From positions 1 through 38,225 of the forward strand of contig JAGHVB010000079.1 in NCBI GenBank assembly GCA_018064525.1: a stretch of DNA of 38,225 nucleotides, in the 5' to 3' direction. This DNA is from Candidatus Treponema merdequi (GTDB lineage Bacteria > Spirochaetota > Spirochaetia > Treponematales > Treponemataceae). The notes below the pieces were generated by a model. That model did not search any database and was not told the DNA's origin. It saw nothing but the letters and a program-made list of their open reading frames with translations. Position 1 is the first letter of the stretch, and each line of letters starts with the position of its first letter. Of this stretch, positions 22,032 through 29,022 are shown one piece after another. Both the position numbers and the translations under genes were made by a program.

Positions 22032-24959
22032 ATGAAATTCTCCCCAGTTTTTGCCGTATTCGATTGAGACGCGGAGTGGAATTGAAAGCTTGAATGCGTT
22101 TTCCATGCTGTCGCGGATGATTGAAATCGTACGGTCGATTGTTTCTTTGTCATCAGGGCATTCGAAGATAAGTTCGTCGTGCACCTGTAAAAGAAGTTTT
22201 GCACCTGTCGGTTCTTTTTTAAGTGCATCAGTTACTTTGAGCATTGCCATTTTTACGATGTCGGCAGCAGAGCCCTGAATCGGTGTGTTTACTGCGATTC
22301 GTTCTGCGGCTGCAACTTCATTTTTATTTGTATCATTTATTTTCTGAATGAATCTTGTGCGTCCGAAAATTGTTGAAACACGGCGTTTTTCGTGAGCGCT
22401 CATGATTGTGTCTGTGATAAATTTCTGGATTGCAGAATATTCAGTAAAATAATCTGCAATAAATTCCTGAGCCTGAGTGCGTGAAATTCCAAGTTCGTTT
22501 GAAAGACGGAATGCGCTCATTCCATAGATAACACCAAAGTTGATTGTCTTTGCAAGCCGTCTCATTTCAGGAGTTACTTCATCGGCAGGAACTTTGTAAA
22601 TCAAGCTTGCAGTTGCCTTGTGAACATCAGTTCCTTCGCGGAAAGCCCTGCACATATTTTTGTCGCCTGAAAGATGTGCCATGACTACAAGTTCAATCTG
22701 AGAGTAGTCTGCAGAAATGAGGACAGTTCCTTTTTTTGCTGTAAAGGCCGAACGGATTCTGCGTCCCTGTTCTGAACGGACCGGAATGTTCTGAAGGTTA
22801 GGGTCTTTGCATGAAAGACGGCCTGTGGCTGTTCCTGTCTGGACAAAGGTTGTGTGAATGAGTTCGTTTCTGTCTGTAAGTTTTGGAAGTGCTTCGACAT
22901 AAGTGGACTGCAGTTTTGAAAGTTCACGGTATTCGAGAATTTTTTTTGGAACAGGATCGTAAACTGCAAGTTCTTCGAGAACTGATGTATCTGTTGAGTA
23001 ACCTGTCTTTGTTTTTTTACCTGGTTTAAGTCCGCGTTCTGTAAAGAGAACTTCCTGCAGCTGTTTTGTTGAAGAAATGTTGAACTCGTGTCCGACTTCT
23101 GAATAGATTTCTTTTTCACATTCTGAAATCTGAGAAGAAAGTTCTGCGTTATAGGCAGAAAGCATTTTTGTATCAAGATGAATTCCATTAAGTTCCATTT
23201 CTGCAAGAATCGGAATAAGCGGAAGTTCCATTTCGTAAAAAAGTTTTTCTTTATAATATTTTTTTATGAACGGTTCGATTGTTGTCCAAAGCTGAAGCGT
23301 GATGTCAGCTTTTTCTGCAACAAAGTCCCGTGCTGTATTCTGGTCGATGTCAGAAAACTTCTGGTCTTTAGACATTATTTCATCGTAAGAAGTTTTGATG
23401 ACTGCAATTTTTTTCTCAGCGATGCTTTCAAGAGAATATGGATCTGCTCCCTGTTCTTCTGGTGATAAAAGCCATGAAGCAATCATTGTGTCGATGATTT
23501 TCGGCTCTTTGGAATTTTCTGAAATGTCTTTGAGTCCGTTGTGACGAAGAACTTTGTAAATGAATTTATAATCGTGAAGTACAATCGTGAGTTCCGGTTT
23601 TTCAAAGAGACGTGCAATCTGAGAAATTCCATCTGAGACAGAAATATTTGCAGACGAGAATAAATCTTCACCTTTTGAAAATGGAACATAAAAGCCCTGT
23701 GATTTTTTATTTGTAAATGAAAGCGCGAGAAGCTGTGATGAATAGTCTTCGGGGTTTTCTGTTTCGACTGCAAGTGAGATACGGTAAGAATCTTTGATTA
23801 ATCCGTCGACAGCAGATGTCAGTTCGGAAAGTGATGTGAGAGTTTTATATGTTCCTGAGGTTTTGTGAAGCGGAATGAGTTTTGATTTGAAATCTGCAAG
23901 TTCTGATTCAGATAATTCGGAATTTGAAATTCGGAATTCGGAATTGTCATCGGTTTGTGAAGTGTTGTTGTTTGCTGATGAGGTGCTGGTCTTCGATGAG
24001 CGTGGAGTGGTGTGTGCTGAACCAGAAGAGATATCATTATTTTCTGATTCTTCATTCTTAATTCTTAATTCTGAATTATTAAGTTCAGCGTATAGTTTTG
24101 CGCACGATGGAATCTGGTATTTCATGAGTTCATCGGCAGCGGCTTTGTAGTTGAGTGTCAGTTTTGTAAATTTATTTATATCGATTTCGGGACACGGAAC
24201 TTCTGTACAGAGTTTTACGAGATCGCGCGAGAAGAAAGCGTTTTCTTTTCCGTCGCGGATTTTCTGTCCGATTGCGCCTTTGATTTCATCGGCGTGTTCG
24301 TAGATTCCTTCGAGAGAACCGTACTGGTCAAGAAATTTGACTGCAGTTTTTACGCCGCATCCTTTTACGCCCGGAATGTTATCGGCTGTGTCTCCGTAAA
24401 GTGAAAGAAGATCGAGCATAAGTTTCGGTTCAACGCCCCATTCAGCTTTTACGCCTTCAGCTCCAATAACTTTCCAGACATCAGAATGATCAGGTTTTAA
24501 AATCTGAGTCGAGTCTGTTACAAGCTGCATAAGGTCTTTGTCGCCCGAAAGGATACGGCAAGTTTTTCCGGCTTTTTCACATTGAGCTGCGACTGTTGCG
24601 ATGATGTCATCTGCTTCATAGCCGTCGCACTGCAAAACAGGAATTCCAAGTGCTTTTAAAACATCGCAGATCCATGGAATCTGTGCGTGAAGGTCTTCCG
24701 GAGTTTTAGGTCTTGTTGCTTTGTAATCTTTGTACATTTCGTGACGAAAAGTCGGAGTCTTTGAATCCATTGCGCAGGCGATATATTCTGGTTTGTAGTG
24801 TGCGAGAATTGAATGAAGGTTTCTGAAAAATCCGAAGAGTGCAGAAACATTTTCGCCTTTTGAGTTTGTGAGAGGGCGTGAGATGAATGCAAAATAGCAT
24901 CTGTAAATTAAACCGTAAGAATCAAGAATATAAATTGTTTTTTCGTCAAAATTTGCCAT
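22029..24959 (-). CDS. polA: DNA polymerase I with degenerate proofreading domain
   Basis: A 976-residue family A polymerase for repair and Okazaki-fragment processing. The 5' nuclease (about 5-290) has 'DSYGLIYRCYFAF', 'GYEADDIIAT' and 'SGDKDLMQLV'. The polymerase has 'TGTATGRLSCKDPNLQNIP', 'ADYSQIELVVMAHLSGD', the O-helix 'RRLAKTINFGVIYGMS' and 'QVHDELIF'. The 3'-5' exonuclease fold is present, but 'LAVETEN' replaces DxE and 'HDYKFIYK' lacks the motif II Asp, so proofreading is probably lost. A linker (about 293-347) is bounded by two repeat-encoded peptides, NSELRIKNEE and NSEFRISNSE. The upstream in-frame start at 25052 would cross the promoter. ATG 24959 begins 'MANFDEKTIYILD' and has no RBS, consistent with a leaderless mRNA. 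Confidence 0.95.
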   Translation of the reverse strand: MANFDEKTIYILDSYGLIYRCYFAFISRPLTNSKGENVSALFGFFRNLHSILAHYKPEYIACAMDSKTPTFRHEMYKDYKATRPKTPEDLHAQIPWICDVLKALGIPVLQCDGYEADDIIATVAAQCEKAGKTCRILSGDKDLMQLVTDSTQILKPDHSDVWKVIGAEGVKAEWGVEPKLMLDLLSLYGDTADNIPGVKGCGVKTAVKFLDQYGSLEGIYEHADEIKGAIGQKIRDGKENAFFSRDLVKLCTEVPCPEIDINKFTKLTLNYKAAADELMKYQIPSCAKLYAELNNSELRIKNEESENNDISSGSAHTTPRSSKTSTSSANNNTSQTDDNSEFRISNSELSESELADFKSKLIPLHKTSGTYKTLTSLSELTSAVDGLIKDSYRISLAVETENPEDYSSQLLALSFTNKKSQGFYVPFSKGEDLFSSANISVSDGISQIARLFEKPELTIVLHDYKFIYKVLRHNGLKDISENSKEPKIIDTMIASWLLSPEEQGADPYSLESIAEKKIAVIKTSYDEIMSKDQKFSDIDQNTARDFVAEKADITLQLWTTIEPFIKKYYKEKLFYEMELPLIPILAEMELNGIHLDTKMLSAYNAELSSQISECEKEIYSEVGHEFNISSTKQLQEVLFTERGLKPGKKTKTGYSTDTSVLEELAVYDPVPKKILEYRELSKLQSTYVEALPKLTDRNELIHTTFVQTGTATGRLSCKDPNLQNIPVRSEQGRRIRSAFTAKKGTVLISADYSQIELVVMAHLSGDKNMCRAFREGTDVHKATASLIYKVPADEVTPEMRRLAKTINFGVIYGMSAFRLSNELGISRTQAQEFIADYFTEYSAIQKFITDTIMSAHEKRRVSTIFGRTRFIQKINDTNKNEVAAAERIAVNTPIQGSAADIVKMAMLKVTDALKKEPTGAKLLLQVHDELIFECPDDKETIDRTISIIRDSMENAFKLSIPLRVSIEYGKNWGEFH
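23918..23945 (-). repeat. Heptanucleotide array in the polA linker, AATTCCG type
   Basis: On the minus strand: AATTCCG, AATTCCG, AATTTCA, AATTCCG (23945-23918), encoding NSEFRISNSE. This variant contains no stop in any codon phase. Confidence 0.82.
24050..24077 (-). repeat. Heptanucleotide array in the polA linker, AATTAAG type
   Basis: On the minus strand: AATTCAG, AATTAAG, AATTAAG, AATGAAG (24077-24050), encoding NSELRIKNEE. In the last unit G replaces T exactly where the regular unit would create an in-frame TAA. Confidence 0.82.
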
Positions 24960-24965
24960 AGTGTT

Positions 24966-24994
24966 AATATAGCATAAAAAAGAGCTGTTGTCAT
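24966..24994 (-). promoter_or_regulatory. Promoter of polA, predicting a leaderless mRNA
   Basis: On the minus strand ATGACA (24994-24989), a 17-base spacer and an extended -10 TGC-TATATT (24974-24966). The expected start is about 24959, the A of the ATG. No Shine-Dalgarno sequence is present. Confidence 0.65.
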
Positions 24995-25045
24995 TTAGCA
25001 TTAAGTACAGCCTGTGATTTCTGTTTTTTGTGTTATTCCGTGTGT

Positions 25046-25074
25046 ATGACAAAATGGTTTTTTTGTGGTATAGT
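25046..25074 (+). promoter_or_regulatory. Promoter of uxs, predicting a leaderless mRNA
   Basis: ATGACA (25046-25051), a 17-base spacer and TATAGT (25069-25074). The expected start is about 25081, one base before ATG 25082. The -35 is the same as in the divergent polA promoter. Confidence 0.65.
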
Positions 25075-25081
25075 TAGTTTT

Positions 25082-26017
25082 ATGGATAAAAAAACTATTT
25101 TAGTAACAGGTGGTGCAGGATTTTTAGGTTCTCACCTTTGTAAAACATTGCTGGAACATGGTAACCGCGTTATCTGTATGGATAACTTTTTTACGGGACG
25201 TGAAAGAAACATTGCACCTTTAAAAGATTACCGCGATTTTGAAGTACTTGTTCATGACGTAACTCTTCCTTACAGTTTTTACGTTGATGAAATTTTCAAT
25301 CTTGCATGTCCGGCAAGTCCTCCTCATTATCAGCGCGATCCGATTTCAACTTATAAAACAAGCGTGCTTGGTGCAATCAATGCACTTGAACTTGCAGATA
25401 AATGGAATGCAAAAGTTTTTCAGGCTTCGACATCAGAAGTCTATGGTGATGCACTTGTTCATCCGCAGACAGAAGACTACTGGGGAAATGTAAATCCTCA
25501 CGGAATCCGTTCATGCTATGACGAAGGAAAGCGCGGAGCTGAAACATTGTTTTTTGACTATCACAGGGAACATGGAACAAGAATCAAAGTTGTCCGTATT
25601 TTCAATACATACGGTCCTAACATGAATCCGGAAGACGGTCGTGTTGTAAGTAACTTTATCATGCAGGCATTGAACGGCGAAGATATCACGATTTATGGCG
25701 ACGGAAGTCAGACAAGAAGTTTCTGTTATTGTGATGATTTGATCCGCGGCTGGCTTTTACTTATGAACAGCGGTGATGAAATTACAGGTCCTGTAAATAT
25801 GGGAAACCCAGGTGAATTTACAATGCTTGAGCTTGCAGAAAAAGTTTTAAAGCTTACAGGTTCAAAATCAAAACTCGTTTACAGACCGCTTCCTGGTGAC
25901 GACCCGAAACAGCGCCGTCCTGACATAACTCTTGCAGGCAAACTTTTCGGCTGGAAACCGGAAATAGATCTTGAAGAAGGCTTAAAAAGAACAATTGAAT
26001 ATTTCAAGCAGAGATAA
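25082..26017 (+). CDS. uxs: UDP-glucuronate decarboxylase (UDP-xylose synthase)
   Basis: A 311-residue extended short-chain dehydrogenase/reductase converting UDP-glucuronate to UDP-xylose (EC 4.1.1.35). The NAD fingerprint '[12 protein letters not shown]' is at residues 9-20. '[17 protein letters not shown]' and '[14 protein letters not shown]' are diagnostic of UXS. The catalytic Y146xxxK150 lies in '[10 protein letters not shown]', followed by '[22 protein letters not shown]'. An upstream TTG at 25028 would begin inside the promoter; ATG 25082 starts directly before the Rossmann strand. No RBS is present. Its substrate is supplied by the Ugd encoded 6 kb downstream. It is followed by a terminator, so it is a single-gene unit. 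Confidence 0.93.
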   Translation: MDKKTILVTGGAGFLGSHLCKTLLEHGNRVICMDNFFTGRERNIAPLKDYRDFEVLVHDVTLPYSFYVDEIFNLACPASPPHYQRDPISTYKTSVLGAINALELADKWNAKVFQASTSEVYGDALVHPQTEDYWGNVNPHGIRSCYDEGKRGAETLFFDYHREHGTRIKVVRIFNTYGPNMNPEDGRVVSNFIMQALNGEDITIYGDGSQTRSFCYCDDLIRGWLLLMNSGDEITGPVNMGNPGEFTMLELAEKVLKLTGSKSKLVYRPLPGDDPKQRRPDITLAGKLFGWKPEIDLEEGLKRTIEYFKQR

Positions 26018-26050
26018 AAGCAGAAAAACAGCTGTCTTGAAATAATTGAA

Positions 26051-26081
26051 AAATGAGTCACGATTGTGGCTCATTTTTTTT
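26051..26081 (+). terminator. Terminator of uxs
   Basis: AAATGAGTCAC (26051-26061) pairs with GTGGCTCATTT (26066-26076), including one T.G pair, around GATT. A T-run follows. Confidence 0.85.
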
Positions 26082-26106
26082 TAAGGTTTTTTGCGAATTA
26101 AAATTA

Positions 26107-27306
26107 TCAGTCTGATAATACGACCATTGTGTCTTTAATTTTACAAAGATGTTTTTCAAAATAAAGAGGTCTTCCGTTTAAAAGACCTGTTCTTACAATC
26201 ATTGTGTCAGTTGCATTCGGCATGTCGTCCATTCCAGGAAAAACAAAATTTCCGAGGGAATAGCATATTAATGATTTTCCGTACATTTTAACAGGCTGCA
26301 GAACGTGAGGATGTGTTCCAAAAACAATGTCGGCTCCAGCATCACAGACTGCCTGGTATAATTCAATCTGATCAGATGCTGGAGAAAGACAGTATTCGTA
26401 GCCACCATGAATATTTACAATTACTGTATTTCCTGATTTTTTTTCTTCACGGATTAAATCGAGAATACGGGGACTGTTACAAAGCATGCCTGCTCTTTGT
26501 TCATTTACGCTTGCATGCAGAAAGCAGTCAAAACCGGTTTTTTCTGTCGGAAAAGCTCCGAAAGACAGAATGCTTAAACCAGTATTTTTAACATTTGTCT
26601 CATAAAATTTTTCTGCTTCTTCGATTGTAAGACCGACACCGCTTGTTGCAAAATCATCATCTTTTACTGCGGCAAGTGTATCTATAAAACCTTCTTCGTT
26701 ATAATCATAGCAGTGATTATTTGTCATCATGAGATAATCAAATCCGGCTTCGTGAAGATAGTGAAGGGCTTCTTTTTTGAATTTAAAGCGGTATGTTTTT
26801 GGCCATGGATTATCTTTTTCTGTGACGGCGCCTTCGAGATTTCCGATTGTGTAATCTGAATCGCGGAGCAAAGGCATTGTGTCAGTAAAAACGGCTTTTG
26901 CAGTCGCTGCTTCTGTGAGCACTTCGTAGATTCCGCGGTTGAGGATTATGTCACCGCACGATGCGATAAAACAGAGATTGTTTTTTTTATTTTGTGGTGG
27001 AACTTTTGAAATTATTTTTTCATATTTGAAAAGCGGGTATTCTTCCGAATCTCCGTAGTACAAAATTCCATTTTTTTTAACGGGAAGTGCAAAATAGCCT
27101 GCCGGAATTTCATCAAGTACATAAAATGTTATTGTCTCATTATTGCTGTCTGAATCCAGATTGTAAACTTCAGAACTGTTTTCTTCTGAAAATGGAAGGC
27201 ATGGAAATAAAAAACTTTTTTTTTGATATTCCTTGCTGCATGAAAATAGAAGCATGGAATAAAAAACTGTGCAGAACAGGCTGAATATAGATTTAATGTT
27301 TTTCAT
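26107..27306 (-). CDS. CapA-family (PgsA-like) lipoprotein
   Basis: A 399-residue protein. The signal peptide ends in lipobox 'LLFSC', so it is a lipoprotein. An N-terminal segment of about 80 residues is followed by a metallophosphoesterase-like CapA domain: 'SCGDIILNRG', 'GNLEGAVTEKDNP', 'MTNNHCYDYNEEG', 'HGGYEY', 'GTHPHVLQPVK' and 'YSLGNFVF'. CapA/PgsA proteins act in poly-gamma-glutamate or other capsule export, but the domain is widespread and often of unknown role. No capB, capC or pgs genes are adjacent. The nearby UDP-sugar and glycosyltransferase genes suggest a surface-polymer role. No Shine-Dalgarno sequence precedes the ATG; a promoter sits 7 bases upstream. Confidence 0.85.
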   Translation of the reverse strand: MKNIKSIFSLFCTVFYSMLLFSCSKEYQKKSFLFPCLPFSEENSSEVYNLDSDSNNETITFYVLDEIPAGYFALPVKKNGILYYGDSEEYPLFKYEKIISKVPPQNKKNNLCFIASCGDIILNRGIYEVLTEAATAKAVFTDTMPLLRDSDYTIGNLEGAVTEKDNPWPKTYRFKFKKEALHYLHEAGFDYLMMTNNHCYDYNEEGFIDTLAAVKDDDFATSGVGLTIEEAEKFYETNVKNTGLSILSFGAFPTEKTGFDCFLHASVNEQRAGMLCNSPRILDLIREEKKSGNTVIVNIHGGYEYCLSPASDQIELYQAVCDAGADIVFGTHPHVLQPVKMYGKSLICYSLGNFVFPGMDDMPNATDTMIVRTGLLNGRPLYFEKHLCKIKDTMVVLSD

Positions 27307-27313
27307 AAATTAC

Positions 27314-27342
27314 ATTTTAACCAATTCAATCTTAAATAACAA
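27314..27342 (-). promoter_or_regulatory. Promoter of the CapA-like gene, predicting a leaderless mRNA
   Basis: On the minus strand TTGTTA (27342-27337), a 17-base spacer and TAAAAT (27319-27314). The start is expected at about 27307, next to the ATG. Confidence 0.5.
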
Positions 27343-27356
27343 TTACAAAATTTTAC

Positions 27357-27386
27357 TAATGTTTTGTCTGGTACATCCGATATAAA
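27357..27386 (+). promoter_or_regulatory. Possible sigma-28-type (or sigma-70) promoter
   Basis: TCCGATAT (27377-27384) is close to the flagellar sigma-28 -10 (GCCGATAA). TAAT lies 15 bases upstream in place of TAAA. An overlapping TATAAA could instead be a sigma-70 -10, but its -35 is poor. The AGGAGG RBS (27404-27409) follows. Confidence 0.35.
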
Positions 27387-27418
27387 TAGTAGAAACTATT
27401 TTCAGGAGGTAATGGAAT

Positions 27419-27817
27419 ATGATGACAAGCATGCATAATTTAAGTCCCTATTCATACAATTCCGTTGCTTCATACGGTGCTGGTGGAAAGCTTTATGTTC
27501 CGGTAAGTCCTTCAAGCGTGATTTATGCTCAGTTTGATCATATTTCCGGAATCGCAGTAAAAGGCGACCAGCGCGGAGTTTCTGTTTCGAAAATTCAGAT
27601 TCTCAATTCCTTAATTGAAAATCTTTCAAGAATAAAATCTACGGCAAAAAATAATCCTGTTGTAAAAGAAACTCATCTTTCTGACGAACAGGTAGACAAT
27701 CTTATTAAAAACTACCAGACACAGCTTAAACAGACTGTGGCTCAGGCAAGTTCAAATCCATACCTCCTTTCTGGCGTAAAACCACAGTCTGGAAGTCTCT
27801 TTTCAATTGACGCATAA
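27419..27817 (+). CDS. Small hypothetical protein
   Basis: A 132-residue cytoplasmic protein with no signal peptide or membrane segment. The N-terminal half ('GGKLYVPVSPSSVIYAQFDHISG', then 'GVSVSKIQILNSLIENL') looks folded and conserved. A helical C-terminal part follows ('SDEQVDNLIKNYQTQLKQTV') and then a Ser/Gly-rich tail. ATG 27419 is followed by a second ATG at 27422; AGGAGG nine bases upstream supports the first. I do not recognise the family. A sigma-28-like promoter hints at co-regulation with motility genes, but no flagellar gene lies in the window. Confidence 0.65.
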   Translation: MMTSMHNLSPYSYNSVASYGAGGKLYVPVSPSSVIYAQFDHISGIAVKGDQRGVSVSKIQILNSLIENLSRIKSTAKNNPVVKETHLSDEQVDNLIKNYQTQLKQTVAQASSNPYLLSGVKPQSGSLFSIDA

Positions 27818-27870
27818 GATAAAAAAACTGCCATATTCCACTAAACTTTGAATTTCGTTAAAATATCACT

Positions 27871-27890
27871 ATATTTATTATAATAAATAT
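27871..27890. promoter_or_regulatory. 20-bp perfect palindrome over the promoter of the OM barrel gene
   Basis: ATATTTATTA and its exact inverse TAATAAATAT meet at 27880/27881. A TATAAT (27879-27884) lies at its centre, and the RBS GGGAG begins at 27891. It could be an operator or a hairpin just before the RBS. Confidence 0.5.
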
Positions 27891-27903
27891 GGGAGATTTT
27901 TAA

Positions 27904-28959
27904 ATGAAAAAGATTTTAAGTTTAATTGCAGCATCTTGTATGGCTGTATGTGTTTTTGCCTATAATCCGCCTGTTCAGGGGGAAAATTTTACTGGTTTTA
28001 TTAATCCTCAGCAGATGACAGTTGGAAGTTCTGTTGCCGGAGGTCCTCTTTTTAATATCAGCCCTTCAAGCGTAACAGCAAATCCTTCTCTTGGTGCATA
28101 TCAGAATCGTGTAAGTCTTGATTTTGGTTATACAGCACTTCTTAACAATGATGACAGAAATCCTTATGGACACAGTTTTGGCGGTGGAATTCTTGTTCCG
28201 ACAAAATGGGTAAATGTGAGTGGCGAAATTTTTGCAAACTGGGCAGAATCTTATAAAATGCAGCTTGGTAATTCTGTAAATTTAAAGACAACATTTTCAA
28301 AAGAAGTTGCAGAAAATTTTGCACTTGGAATTGGAATTTCAGGCGGTTATCTGTGGGGGTTTGGCAGCGACTGGAGTTTGACAGCTGATGTTGGTGCAGT
28401 TTATAAATGGGGTGAACTTGGTGCAATGCGTAATTTCAGACTTGCAGCTTCTGTCCTTAATCTTGGAAAAGTTTACAATGATGCAAAAGTTTATGGAATT
28501 TACGGTGTTCATTATAATAATGAATGGAATTCATTTCCGGGATTTTTAACAATGAAAGCAGGCGCAGCTGCGGAATTTATTAATACGAAAGATTTTGTTC
28601 TTGGACTTTCACTTGATGTAACAACTCCATTTTTTCAGAATCTGATTCTGGACGGCGGAGTTCAGTTAAAAATCATTGATATGATTTTTATTTCATCAAA
28701 TTTTCAGTTTGATATGGCTGCCTGTGCTCAGGGAAAAATGAGCTGGATTCCTACCGTTGGCCTTTCATTTAAGTTTGGACTTGATACAAGTTTTACAAAA
28801 AAAGAAGACTGGCAGAAAAGTGATATTCAGGGAAGTGTGGCATGGAAAAATATTTACGATGGCGTAAATGCAATTTCTGCAGGAACTATAATCAACCTTG
28901 GTCAGCCTGATAAGAAAGCACCTTCTATTAAAATGAACGATGTAGATTTTGAAGACTGA
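27904..28959 (+). CDS. FadL/PorV-like outer-membrane barrel protein
   Basis: A 351-residue exported protein. Its signal peptide ends at 'AVCVFA', followed by 'YNPPVQGENF'. The N-terminal pattern 'GPLFNISPSSVTANPSLGAYQNRVSLDFGYTAL' resembles the 'NPA' signature of FadL/PorV-type barrels. Alternating strands follow ('VNVSGEIFANWAESYKMQLG', 'LGIGISGGYLWGFGSDWSLTADVGAVYKWG'), ending in 'WIPTVGLSFKFGL' and a charged tail. Treponemes carry several FadL-like barrels. GGGAG precedes the ATG. The FlgD-Ig/OmpA gene follows after 63 bp, and the two products may form one outer-membrane/peptidoglycan-linked unit. The barrel call is good; transport substrate and exact family are uncertain. Confidence 0.72.
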   Translation: MKKILSLIAASCMAVCVFAYNPPVQGENFTGFINPQQMTVGSSVAGGPLFNISPSSVTANPSLGAYQNRVSLDFGYTALLNNDDRNPYGHSFGGGILVPTKWVNVSGEIFANWAESYKMQLGNSVNLKTTFSKEVAENFALGIGISGGYLWGFGSDWSLTADVGAVYKWGELGAMRNFRLAASVLNLGKVYNDAKVYGIYGVHYNNEWNSFPGFLTMKAGAAAEFINTKDFVLGLSLDVTTPFFQNLILDGGVQLKIIDMIFISSNFQFDMAACAQGKMSWIPTVGLSFKFGLDTSFTKKEDWQKSDIQGSVAWKNIYDGVNAISAGTIINLGQPDKKAPSIKMNDVDFED

Positions 28960-29022
28960 TTGTAACTTTACATATAATATTCTGGTTTTTTAATTAGACT
29001 TTATCCCAATGGAGGGAACATT

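Noticed and set aside
24960..25052. 31-residue N-terminal extension of PolA
   Set aside because: It crosses the polA promoter and PolA proteins normally begin just before the first nuclease strand; 'MANFDEK' fits.
25028..25081. N-terminal extension of Uxs from TTG 25028
   Set aside because: The extension covers the -35/-10 region and is not seen in the family; ATG 25082 begins the Rossmann strand.
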